From NCBI GenBank assembly GCA_905250885.1, contig CAJNOQ010000878.1, positions 1-39,672 of the forward strand: 39,672 nt of DNA. Direction: 5' to 3'. Within the stretch, counting starts at the first letter, position 1; each line of letters starts with the position of its first letter. The position numbers and the translations under genes are program-made. This DNA comes from Didymodactylos carnosus (lineage: Eukaryota > Rotifera > Eurotatoria > Philodinida > Philodinidae). The notes under the pieces were generated by a model. The model was not told where the DNA came from, searched no databases, and saw only the letters and a list, made by a program, of their open reading frames with translations. Of the stretch, positions 10,355 through 19,639 are shown piece after piece.

Positions 10355-10610
10355 AGTTTTGACAAACGCGTTTAAACGCTTTTATCTTAAAAAACGCCTT
10401 TGAACTCTTCAAATGTTTCATTTCCGTTTTTAAGCGTTTGCTGAACAAAACGCGTTTGAACGCTAATTGCCAGGTAAACGCATTCGAACGCGTTGGTATA
10501 GAAGCGAAACAAAAGGCGTTTGAACGGTGCAAATGTTTCATTTTTAAGCCATTTAAACGCGTTCGGATTGCGTTTATAAACACCGTTCGTAAACGCGTTT
10601 TTTAGAGTCG
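10355..10610. repeat. Second GCGTTTAAACGC-family array, about 120-bp units
   Basis: Same motif family as 8450-8850. AAATGTTTCATTT, preceded by a GCGTTTGAACG-type block, occurs at 10411 and again at 10531, giving a 120-bp period. ACAAACGCGTTTAAACGC opens the array and AAACGCGTTTTTTAG closes it. The 77-codon minus-strand frame is repeat translation. The mirror is 29063-29318. Confidence 0.7.
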
Positions 10611-12175
10611 AAATTGTTACATGGGTAGAAAGTTAGACTGGGTCATAAAAATCGCTCTTTGCAATCCTCAAAGTAGAAATGCAGAGGGTAATTTCGCAGT
10701 TGGACAGAAACAGTTTTCGACATTTCGACAGTGTCGAAAACTGACTGTCGAACGGCAACAACTTCATGCAGAGTTATCAGCCACTCCACGTATACGGTCA
10801 GAAAGAAAACAGACAACACCATGATGATCAGAAGGGGCGATAAGCTTTGTTTCCAAGTTGTTTCGCCGCTCGTGCATGTCACAGGAAGAACTTCCTATAT
10901 AAGTTGTAGGTCTCGGATCTGCGTCAGTATGTAGTACAGCGATGACACTGTCTCTTGTAAGTATTAAAGCGAAATATTCACGTTGTCTTCTATTTTTTGG
11001 ATTGATGGTTTTCATAAATATCTCGGAAACCACCTTGGGTCCGGATCCAAAACCCATAACTATATACATTTTAAGTGCGTGCTGTCTACTATCAAATAAT
11101 GAAATAATAAAACTTTTAGAACTTTGTGTTTAGCTATCGTAGAAGATCTTCTAAGAACCCTCGACTTTCACCCCAAAACTCTTGGAAAACCTTCAAATTT
11201 TGAGTTTTTTCAAAATAAAAACTGTTTTAAATAGTTAAAAGTGAATTCTACCGAATGAACTTGTTTAAAAGATTTACTCTACAATTTCTATCTAAAAGGC
11301 ATTTCTACTGAAGAACTTATACGAAATCAAAGTGAGTACACAGCAAAAAGTTTGAAGATCAAGTTCCTCCTTTAAATCCTTCCGGCATATTTCTGTCGCG
11401 ATGCTGAACTATCTTCTTTACTCTATTTCTAAAAAGTTAATCATGAGCTGTGATAACTTTAGTGAAAGAAATTTTCATTTCGAACGAAGTTTTCTGTCCC
11501 CTATGATTCAAAATCTGGTATCAAAATAAAGGTGAGAGAGGCTGATGTCTTATGATTTTAATGTGAGCCTTACCAATAAGGTAATGCTTGCGGTATGTGA
11601 AGAAAACATTCACGCTTGAACTTTCAGAGAATGCGTATTCGTAAAAAATAGACGCTAATATCAGTTCGTTGCTAGAGCCAATGTAGCATCCTGTGAATGA
11701 GGCGGAATGGCTTAGCCCCAATCCTCTCTGCGTCAAACAGGACCGAAATGATACTGAAAGTCATCAACGACAAAGCGGTCTTACACCGAGGATACTCACG
11801 ATTGCGATGACATCAACCTTTGATACATTTCTCACTTTGATGCATTTTTATTTTGAGACCTTGCTAAGTTAAAATATTTAGCGAAGTTGTACATAGCAGA
11901 AGTCCGTTTTGATACCCAAAATAGTTAAACAAAAAGATTTCCACTTTGTGACAACAAACGTGAAAAGGATTTATGTTTTCATACTTCTTCATTCATTAAA
12001 ATTGCTGTGTACTTACTTTGTATATTACTTATTTTTTCATGTGATTCCCTCTTGAAAAAGTGAAAAAAGCATATATAAAATGCAAAAAATCTAGTGTAAA
12101 TAAGTCTGCACACTATGCTAAGAAAATATGAAGTGTCTTGTGTATAACGGACATTTTTTTTTTTGTATATCTCCT
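10611..12175. other. No recognised gene; one strong short hairpin
   Basis: Overlapping frames of 63-101 codons on both strands cross 10621-11133 without recognisable motifs. A perfect 12-bp inverted repeat, CAGTTTTCGACA...TGTCGAAAACTG with a 9-base loop, lies at 10711-10743. The rest, to 12175, is AT-rich with nothing I can name. The mirror is 27498-29062. Confidence 0.45.
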
Positions 12176-12774
12176 TTAATCCTTTCAGTCCCGGCGACTC
12201 CTTAAGGAGTTACGCATGTTTTTCTTTTCAGCATTAAAGTATGGACTTAAGCTGATTTCACAGTTCAATAGAGGTCAACAATATCTTCAAATTGACATAT
12301 CGAATTACTATTTCTTACGTTCACACATCCTCCCACAATCAGGCATTTTCGGAGTTTAGATTAGAAATCATCCGTGCTCTTTTTGAAAAATATGGATCGC
12401 AGCGATCAACTTCCGTTGGCAGACCAATGGATCAACCAGCACCTTTGCGCCTCACAGAACGACATTTTCCATCATATATACCAAGTGTCGATAGAAATAA
12501 TAGAATACGCCGAAGACAATGTATTGTATGTTCATCACACCAAATAAGAACACAAACAACTTATATTTGTGCAGAGTGTGATGTTCCTCTTTGTGTTCCT
12601 GTTTGCTTTAAAGATTATCACACAAAACTGCATTATTAGTTAGAATTTCATTGTATTCTCATAAAAACATCTTTCCTTTTCTTTGAAATACGAAATACAA
12701 ATGAAATAAAATAAGAAATTTAAAAAAAATAATTTTTCACTTCTTCGAAAAAAAGCCGGGACTGAAAGGGTTAA
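12176..12774 (+). mobile_element. Internally deleted piggyBac element with TTAA duplications
   Basis: The element body is 12180-12770, flanked on both sides by TTAA (12176-12179 and 12771-12774), the invariable piggyBac target. The ends read (T/C)CCTTTCAGTCCCGGC as inverted repeats with 15 of 16 bases matching. Just inside the left end is the 14-bp palindrome ACTCCTTAAGGAGT (12197-12210). Only a C-terminal transposase fragment remains inside, so the element is non-autonomous. The mirror is 26899-27497. Confidence 0.9.
12292..12639 (+). pseudogene. piggyBac transposase, C-terminal fragment only
   Basis: The 115-codon open frame holds the end of a piggyBac-type transposase. Residues about 20-35 (FRLEIIRALFEKYG) resemble the last helix of the DDE domain. 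RLTERHFPSYIP (53-64) is the conserved linker of PGBD-like proteins. Residues 77-110 form the cysteine-rich DNA-binding domain, with Cys77, Cys80, Cys93, Cys96, Cys101, Cys105 and His110 in CxxC-x12-CxxC-x4-C-x3-C-x4-H order. The catalytic aspartates of the DDE domain are missing, so it cannot catalyse transposition. The frame itself is intact and keeps the zinc ligands. The apparent start is arbitrary, since the 5' end was lost by internal deletion. Confidence 0.88.
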
Positions 12775-12812
12775 AATGAGAATAACAAAAACACATATCT
12801 TCAATCACACAC

Positions 12813-12855
12813 GTGTCTATAGACACATAGTATATACTATTTATGTTATAAATAG
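12813..12855. repeat. Three contiguous short palindromes
   Basis: GTGTCTATAGACAC (12813-12826) and ATAGTATATACTAT (12827-12840) are perfect and adjacent; the second overlaps CTATTTA...TAAATAG (12837-12855). They lie just outside the piggyBac element. The mirror is 26818-26860. Confidence 0.8.
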
Positions 12856-12999
12856 AATGTGGACTATCTACTTGTATACGAAATATCGACTAAATTCTCA
12901 CTTTGAAATAAGAGAAAAGAATTCTTTTCCGTTCTTGCAATTCAAAAAGTACTAACTATATCCACCAATAAAATTCCGTGACGTGAGTTGCGTCGCGAC

Positions 13000-13325
13000 T
13001 TTTTAAAACTCAGCTAGATTGTCCTGTAATAGCCGCAATTACTGTCGGCATGAGTCGATAAGAATCGAATCGATGCAGATTTAGAGTCCTGTCGCGAGAT
13101 CGCGAGTGTGTAGCGATCACGCCCTGACTTCGCGAGCATATAGCGATCGCGCTGTGACTAGGAAATCGCGATTGGACTCCTACAAAATATTTTTTCTAAA
13201 AAACATGAGTTTACCAAGATCACGACTTGATAACGTGACTTTATAGTGATCGCGAGGCGACAGCCATGAGTTTATAGTGATCGCGATCGCGTCGCGACTT
13301 AGGCGTGATCGTCGACCCTGGCAGT
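13000..13325. repeat. CGATCGCG-rich repeat block
   Basis: Many copies of TAGCGATCGCG, ATCGCGA, GTCGCGAC and TTTATAGTGATCGCG occur in otherwise AT-rich DNA. Two sub-units, TGACTTTATAGTGATCGCGA and TGAGTTTATAGTGATCGCGA (about 13238-13290), are directly repeated. The right border CGTGATCGTCGACCCTGGC looks like a transposon end (complement GCCAGGGTCGACGATCACG), while the left border near 13090 (CCTGTCGCGAGATCGCG) is only weakly complementary. Probably a non-autonomous TIR element; non-coding. The mirror is 26348-26673. Confidence 0.5.
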
Positions 13326-13410
13326 GAATAGCTGTTTTTATCTCTAGCGACTCAGATAAAAATTAAAGTAAGCGTTTTGGAGCGACACTCCAACCACAAC
13401 GTTTTCATTG

Positions 13411-15195
13411 CCCAGGTCGAAGAAGCGTACACGATATCGTGTACAATATTGCACAATATCTTGCACAATATTGTGCAAGATCGTAGAGAACTAAGAAGTG
13501 ATTTGATTCGTATAGTAGATCGTATGATTTCTTATACTGCGATGTTGGTACGAGTAGGATTATATGTCGGTCAGGTATTTCGTATAAAAATGTTCTGTAT
13601 GATTCGTACAAAATCGTTTGGTAAAAATCGTACGTGATCGTGGCGTACTATTTCATATGATTTGAGTAGAAATCGTACCCTTTAGATCATTTTTTTTGCT
13701 TTTGCTGCGATGTATACTGGAAATGTTTAAAAAAGCTGAATTTCGAATTTAAATGACTTATTTAGTGTTCGAAGGATATTGCTGCAGAAAATTCACCTTC
13801 ATTTCATAGCACTAAGCACACTAGCTGCTTAGCAGCACCATTTACTATCCTCGTGATGTTGTGCGATGTTCAACTCATTTATTTGTTTTTGGTCTTTCTT
13901 TAAATAGAATTCTGATTATTGGATAACACAGGTTTAATATGATACTCAGAATGTAGAAGAAAGCAGCACTGATTCTGAGAGCACTGAAGATGAGAGCCAG
14001 AAGCGAGCCTTTCCTGTTACTGTCAGTGCGTTTTTAACTTGAGAACTGCTTCTCTTACTCTTTTTCGGCTCTCCATAATTTTTGTTTACGAATGAAGCAC
14101 ATTTTTTTACTGCTGTTTGTTGATTTTTTTCCTTTTTAAGAAATTTATGTTATTTTTATTTTTAAATTCTTTTTCTTGTTTTGATGTGATTTATCCAATG
14201 AACTGAAGTATTTCTACAGTTTTTCCAACCCAGCGACTCTTTTTCTAAACCTTTTATGTCTCCCATGCATGATTAAAAGGCATGAAAAAGAAACGAATTG
14301 AGAAGATTCATATGCGGCAAAAACGTACAGGAAAAGCAGACCCTAGTGAACGTACTCATCCGATGAGTACGACTTTACTCATAATTCGTCCATGAGTACT
14401 CATATTGGTACTACTAACAATTTCTGAGTATTGTTACTCAGTGAGTACTCAGGAAATATTCATTCATCATTTTATTTTGCTAAACTGAAACTGTATAAAG
14501 AATGTAGAATTTAGTGAAGAAACACAGAATATTTATGTTATTATTTTCTCACTGGTCTCTCTTTATATAGTCAGAGATAGACTTGTAGTCCTACTCTGGC
14601 TACCTGAGATCACTCCTTTATGTGAAAATATCAGATGAACAATACTCATGAGTATTTTGCCGAAAGTGGTATGAGTACTCAACAATACCCAAGCATGAGT
14701 ACTCAAAGTCGTACTTAGAGCACTTGTTACTCACTCGTGAGTACTCAGTGAGTAAAAAAATGTATGAATACGTATGAGTACTCGTCCGGTTTTTCTAGCA
14801 GAGTACTTTTTGAGTACTCACACTTGAGTACATTCACTAGGGGAAACAAACTAGCGAGAGAAACCAGAAAAAAAGAGTCAGAATCATGTATTATTCGTAC
14901 GAACGATTCGTACAAAATTAGACACGATCTTATGTTATCTTACTATGTCGTATGTATGATCTCACAGGCACAGATCAGATCAGTGCAATATCGTGTACGA
15001 TTGTTGCACGAAACGTATAGTCTGGATTCTGTGACTTTTCAGGGACCACGATTCGGACGTCGATCGTACAATTTCGTATGTATGAATTTGTACGATTATT
15101 CTAGCTCATACGGATTCGTGTACGATCATAGAATACAATCGTATCTGATCATATCCGATCTGGTACGATCCGTTCGTACGATTCTTCGACCTGGG
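13411..15195. mobile_element. TIR element with CGTACGA/ATCGTAC interior repeats
   Basis: The left end CCCAGGTCGAAGAAGCGTAC (13411) matches the complement of the right end, CCCAGGTCGAAGAATCGTAC (15195), with one mismatch in 20. Both subterminal regions (13411-13690 and 14885-15195) are packed with TCGTAC, GTACGA and TCGTACGA words. The left side also holds perfect palindromes at 13427-13444 (GTACACGATATCGTGTAC) and 13458-13481 (24 bp, centred on CAATATTG). No clear target duplication is seen. The middle holds unique sequence with a short acidic Ser/Glu-rich in-frame remnant (about 13950-14035) and a second inserted element. No transposase is recognised. The frames at 13377-13637 and 14764-15237 are repeat translations. 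The mirror is 24478-26262. Confidence 0.65.
14341..14843. mobile_element. Nested TIR element with GAGTACTC repeats
   Basis: The left end CCCTAGTGAACGTACTC and the complement of the right end, CCCTAGTGAATGTACTC, agree at 16 of 17 bases. The interior holds many GAGTACTC copies and related words (ATGAGTACTCA, AATACTCATGAGTATT, CACTCGTGAGTACTCAGTGAG), clustered towards both ends around a unique AT-rich middle. Non-coding. It lies wholly within 13411-15195, so it probably inserted later. No target duplication is clear. The mirror is 24830-25332. Confidence 0.7.
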
Positions 15196-15283
15196 TGCTC
15201 GTCAAGATCTGTTCATGCTGATAAAATAATGGCTTGAAAATAAGCCATTCTTTAGATTCGCTGGAAAGATAGGGTACGCTTAA

Positions 15284-15320
15284 TAACTAAAGAAATACTA
15301 TACTCTATTTTCTTTAGTTA
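15284..15320 (+). promoter_or_regulatory. Hairpin immediately before the ankyrin-gene start
   Basis: TAACTAAAGAAA at 15284-15295 is the exact complement of TTTCTTTAGTTA at 15309-15320, a 12-bp stem with a 13-base loop ending 3 bases before the ATG at 15324. If transcribed it could affect translation, or it may be a transposon footprint. A second, smaller inverted repeat, AATGGCTT...AAGCCATT, lies at about 15228-15249. The mirror is 24353-24389. Confidence 0.55.
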
Positions 15321-15323
15321 ACC

Positions 15324-16070
15324 ATGGATTGCTTACATGCAGCCGACTGCGGTCGTCTCGATATCATTAAACAGCTAATGACAAAAGAGAATTCAGTGAT
15401 AAATATGAGACATAAAGACAAAAGTAATCGTTCATTTAATGTTGGTGGTACGCCAATTCATTATGCATGTCGATCCGGACATTTGGATGTAGTCAGATAT
15501 CTTTTGGAAAAAGATCCATCTCTAATTGATATTAAGGATATTGAAAATTGGACACCATTACATTATGCATGTTATAACGGGCATTTGGCTATTGTGAAAC
15601 TATTGCTTGACAAGAATGCTGATACAAAGTCACAAGATTCATACCTTTCCAAAACACCATTGGAATTTGCTATGTATAAACAATTTAGGGATATTATACA
15701 TTTGCTAGATAAGAATATTGATGAAACGTTATGGAAACGAGATTTTAACGATATAGCCCGTCAGGGCAATACGCCAGTATTTCGAAGACATTCCAAATTA
15801 TTCCTTGGACGATATAAATTGCAAGAAAATGATTTAAAATGTATTTTAGAATTTCGAACAGATCCGAACCATGACGCTATTGAGTTAAACAACGTTTGTG
15901 ATGTTGAATTGAATGATCTTAGTGTTAATATAATATTGAATCACAATTTTAGACAACATGAGGAAAAAACGAAAACTCTGCTGAGTTTAGATATGGACCA
16001 CAATGATGGTTTCCTGCGATCATCAACAACTTCAACAAACGAACATATACTAGTAGTTACCAAGTGTTAG
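15324..16070 (+). CDS. Ankyrin-repeat protein (left-arm copy)
   Basis: An intronless 248-codon gene starting in good initiation context (AACCATGG). Residues about 4-22 form a partial first ankyrin repeat. Residues 41-73 (GGTPIHYACRSGHLDVVRYL core) and 75-107 (WTPLHYACYNGHLAIVKLLL core) are two textbook repeats, and 110-132 is a shorter fourth (TPLEFAMYKQFRDIIHLL). The remaining 115 residues are not recognised. There is no signal peptide or membrane segment, so a cytosolic or nuclear protein-interaction scaffold is the most that can be inferred. With so few repeats and no partner domain (SOCS box, kinase, channel), no specific role can be assigned. AATAAA occurs at 16223, about 150 bp past the stop. 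It could be the 5'-truncated end of a longer gene or a retrocopy, as it has no introns. Confidence 0.8.
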   Translation: MDCLHAADCGRLDIIKQLMTKENSVINMRHKDKSNRSFNVGGTPIHYACRSGHLDVVRYLLEKDPSLIDIKDIENWTPLHYACYNGHLAIVKLLLDKNADTKSQDSYLSKTPLEFAMYKQFRDIIHLLDKNIDETLWKRDFNDIARQGNTPVFRRHSKLFLGRYKLQENDLKCILEFRTDPNHDAIELNNVCDVELNDLSVNIILNHNFRQHEEKTKTLLSLDMDHNDGFLRSSTTSTNEHILVVTKC

Positions 16071-16319
16071 ATCATTGCATTCAGGACTGAAACCAGATCG
16101 GTTGAGAAAGTCAACTGGGCCCGTAGAGATCGGTATTTCACCGGTTTAAGATTTGAAAAAATCTCCTTCTCTGACACACTTTTTTGGCCACCATATTAAG
16201 ATTTTACGCCTTTCTTTGACAAAATAAATAAGATGTCTCTCAACCAATTGCTTTCAGCCATAAATTGAAAATGACGGTGATGTCAAACACTGTTTGAATA
16301 GACTGATGCTGACAATCCA
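16071..16319. other. 3' flank of ankyrin gene
   Basis: Presumed 3' UTR with AATAAA at 16223-16228; nothing else recognised. The mirror is 23354-23602. Confidence 0.4.
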
Positions 16320-16525
16320 TTGCAGAGATGGAATCAAGTCAGAAAACCAGTACGGTTTGTCGGTCTGATTCGGTGACACTCAGGACTCTTGTGGGACTAC
16401 AGAGTGCTCAAAGTCCAGCGGGCGTCATGAGAAGTCCCTTGAAAGTCCCTCGCGGCTGTCTATGGGATCCTGTGACAGGAGTTCTTGGAGACTTTCACCT
16501 AGAGATGGAAGTAACATGTTGTTAG
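16320..16525. repeat. GC-richer island with repeated AGTCCC/GGGACT words
   Basis: About 200 bp clearly richer in G and C than its surroundings. It contains AAAGTCC, AAGTCCCTTG, AAAGTCCCTCG and GTGGGACTAC plus the small stem CCTGTGACAGG. It has the word-repeat look of the small elements elsewhere in the arm, but I could not define inverted ends. The 65-codon frame is not recognised. The mirror is 23148-23353. Confidence 0.35.
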
Positions 16526-17170
16526 CTTCACAAGGTATCGCAGTATTAGTGTAGTTTACTATTTCAAAAATTTTAAACGAAATCATAATGGTTTATTCTG
16601 AACTAAATATATGAATAAACACTAAATAAAATTCTGCATCGATTAAATGTAGAACGAAAAGTTCAAACGATTTGCAAATAACAAAAAATTGAGATACAAA
16701 AGCGGTATTGTTTTATGGAGTCAGTCATCAGCATGCTTTGAAAACTAAAATCTTCTCTCTTTTAAGTTTTATTGTTAATCCATGAATCTGAGTCGAAATT
16801 CTTCATTAGAAATACGTTTCATAAAGTATATCATTTTCTATACAGAGAGTGTATGAACAATATACCGGTAGGATTTAATCGTCATACGTACCGTTGATAT
16901 GCACATGTGTGATGATTTTATAATAATTTCCACTACCGACAAAAAAAGACATAATTATTACCAAATGATATTTATTTTCTTTTGTTTGATTTGATATATA
17001 AATTAATGATATAAACAAGAAAAAAAATTACACAAATACATATAAGAAACAAGAAAATCACAAAAAAACATTTCATGTAGTTTATTTACACACACACACA
17101 CAAGACAGTGTGAGTATGCTCACAAATTCACAACTCAATTTAGAAAAAAAAACAGACATCAATTTCTTTT
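16526..17170. other. 3' flank of GATA gene
   Basis: AT-rich, with a short (CA)n run at about 17088-17103 and a minus-strand AATAAA at 17171-17176, just after the GATA stop codon. No gene. The mirror is 22503-23147. Confidence 0.45.
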
Positions 17171-17216
17171 TTTATTATAGCTATTAAAACAAAAATCACA
17201 TCTACTTTAATACTGC

Positions 17217-19639
17217 TTATGTTACTACTTCATGTTCGGTTTTGGTTCGTTTTGGTGATGATGGAGCGTCTGAACAAGAAGACGAGGACGAAATGGATGC
17301 CGATGATAATCGTGGCGTTCTTCCATTGGTTATTTCTCTTGCATGATGTTCAGCATCAAAGCCCGATAGCGCATCAGATAATAATATTTGAGAATTAGCC
17401 GAGTCATTATTGGATAAACGACGAATTAAAGTATTTGGTAAATTGTATGTGGTGGTCGTAGGTACCGACGATGAAACTGAACGCTGAAGGTGTTGTTGTT
17501 GTTGATCAGTATTTAGAGTATTTAAACTCGCTGCTGGTGATTGAGAATTTAAATAGACATTGGATGATGTTGAAAACATGTTAGAAAATTGAGCAATAGA
17601 TGCTAAATTATTATAAGGCGTTTGTGAATGATGTTGATGTGGTTGTGATGATTGATGATATAAATGTGGGTGTGCATGAGAATGAGGGATGTATTGAACG
17701 TTATGTGTTTGCACTTTTGAATCTAAAGAAGATAAAGTGAATTGAATTTAAAATCCTAATGAAATTGATTTCACTTACTCATTGGTAACGATGGATAATC
17801 TTGATGTGTTGTTGACGGTTGTTTTTCATGTTTAATATGGCCATGTTTTGTTTTTGGTGTACCAGATTTTGGTTTTCGTCGTCTTGTTTGAATACCAGGT
17901 TTAACCATATTCATCGGACGTGCAATCTTTAAAAATAAACAAAATACACTAGTTATTAATTGAAATCAAAGAATGACAATGACATACTCCATGCAGTTTA
18001 AAGTATAGGCCACAAGCATTACAAACAGGTTCTCCATCGGTATTTCTTCGCCATAGAGTTGTATTTTGAGTTTGGCAATTGGCACATTGCAAGCCTGTGC
18101 GACGAGAGGTGGACTAAAATAATCAAATTATTAAGAAATATAGTACTGAATGAATCATAAATGATAAATGAGAGGTTAAATCAAAAATTAAGAATGTGTA
18201 CTAAGTCATGTTGCGCATTTGAGATTATCTATGCTGTATTAATTGTTTAATTGTGGTTTTCAAAATAAAAGTTGTGTAAATGTTCTGTAGTTGTGTGGTA
18301 CAGTGATTAAAAAGCATAAGCAAGAAGGGTGCCATAAAGTAGCTTCTCATAGATGTCGTACGATGTCTCAATAATACACAGAATTTGTTTATCTACAAGA
18401 TGATTACAACCGATATCACCTCCGTTCTTACAATAACGTCTTGAACAACATTGATAAAGTAACATACAATTCTAGCAGTATTCCACTACATCAAAGCACA
18501 TTGGCCTTCACTCGGCTTACTTGTTTCTGCTCTACTGAGCGACGTGAACGAGAATTATCCTAAAACATTAGACTTTGCCGATAGGAAATATGTGTGAAGT
18601 TTTATGTGAAATTCAGCGTACACTTTTAATCTTCGACCAAGAAGCAGTCTAAGATAGAGAAGCAAAGATAAGCTATAATAATAAAATGGCACCCACCGCT
18701 TGAGAGTGCTGCTGTTGAATGTCATTGTTGGTATATGGTGAATAGGGGACTGCTGTTGCCCCAAGTGCCAAAGCTGATGCAGCTTTCGATGTTCTTGAAC
18801 GATGCGATGAATGATGATGATGAGGATGGTGATAAAGCGGTTGTTGTTGCTGTGATGTTTGCGGGATTATTTGCTGATGGTGGTCATTGGTAGTAGAAGA
18901 AGAGAGCGTGGACATATTTGGTAAACAAACTGGAAGTGTAGCTTGATCAGATGGTAACACATCCTCCTCCTATTTTTTTGCAAATTAAAAAAATAAAAAA
19001 ATAGATAAGAATAAAGCGTACCTATTGAAAGTGTCCAAGGAAAAACGGTCTTGTCTAGACATGCATATTGCGAGCAAAAGGATAGTGTTCTGTTCTGAAA
19101 CATTCAAGCCTTATTACAATTTGCATCTAATATGAAAACTATACAAAAATGCAAAAAGTGATATATGAATAGAAAGTTAACAAATCGACTGCCCTATTTT
19201 TTCTACAAAGTTTCTTAATCAGTGTATACAAAATTACCGTTCAGACTAAGTTATCTCTTCCTTTTTAAAGTGAAAGAAGTATTTGAGGTTATGTAATCGA
19301 AGTAAATAAGGGCTAATATCTATTTTAAAATAGTTTTCTGTTAGTCTTCAAAACGACTAAAGACAATTTTCTTGTTGTTTAAATGTAGATGATAATTTAC
19401 TAGGGATAAATAAGCAATAAAGCTGTATTACTATCGCTATTTGTGAAATTAAGTTTGTGTACCACAGTGATACTAGGGTTCACAAAATAACAAATTACAA
19501 CAATAAAATGTTTAGAATATTATGTGTAAGCGGATAAGCGATATTTAACAATGGACATTTGAACACTTACCAATCTTCTTGGTGTTTTGTTCAACGGTCT
19601 ATTTGACCCATTGATTTTGTGATATAGTCCACATGCATT
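17217..19639 (-). pseudogene. GATA transcription factor, 5'-truncated left-arm copy
   Basis: Minus-strand exons, in gene order: 19571-19639 (broken exon for the first finger, starting at its last CNAC), 18697-18969, 18521-18559, 17988-18113 (complete C-terminal finger), 17779-17926 and 17217-17722, ending in a stop. They are identical to the right-arm copy at 20034-22456. At 19639 the exon is cut mid-codon-run and joined to unrelated orientation (sense upstream exon in the spacer), so the copy lacks its N-terminus and the first two cysteines of finger one. If the palindrome is real this copy is broken. If the palindrome is an artefact this copy does not exist. Confidence 0.85.

Larger units (their letters stand above)
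1..19639. repeat. Left arm of 39.7-kb perfect inverted repeat
   Basis: This segment is the reverse complement of 20034-39672. The first 20 bases match the complement of the last 20, and all coding frames in the arm recur at mirrored positions with identical translations. Even small asymmetries are preserved, such as the 5-bp indel inside the palindromic element at 9094-9564. Identity stops at 19640, where left 'CATT-G-CACAAA-C' departs from the expected 'CATT-A-CACAAA-T'. The arm reaches the first base of the window. Seen directly; the origin of the duplication is discussed as a finding. Confidence 0.98.

Noticed and set aside
10621..11133. Cluster of 63-101-codon frames on both strands
   Set aside because: Mutually overlapping, no recognisable motif, no consistent exon pattern.
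14764..15237. 157-codon open frame
   Set aside because: It runs through GAGTACTC and TCGTACGA repeats across the ends of two elements. The stop-free frame is a product of repeated words, not of selection.
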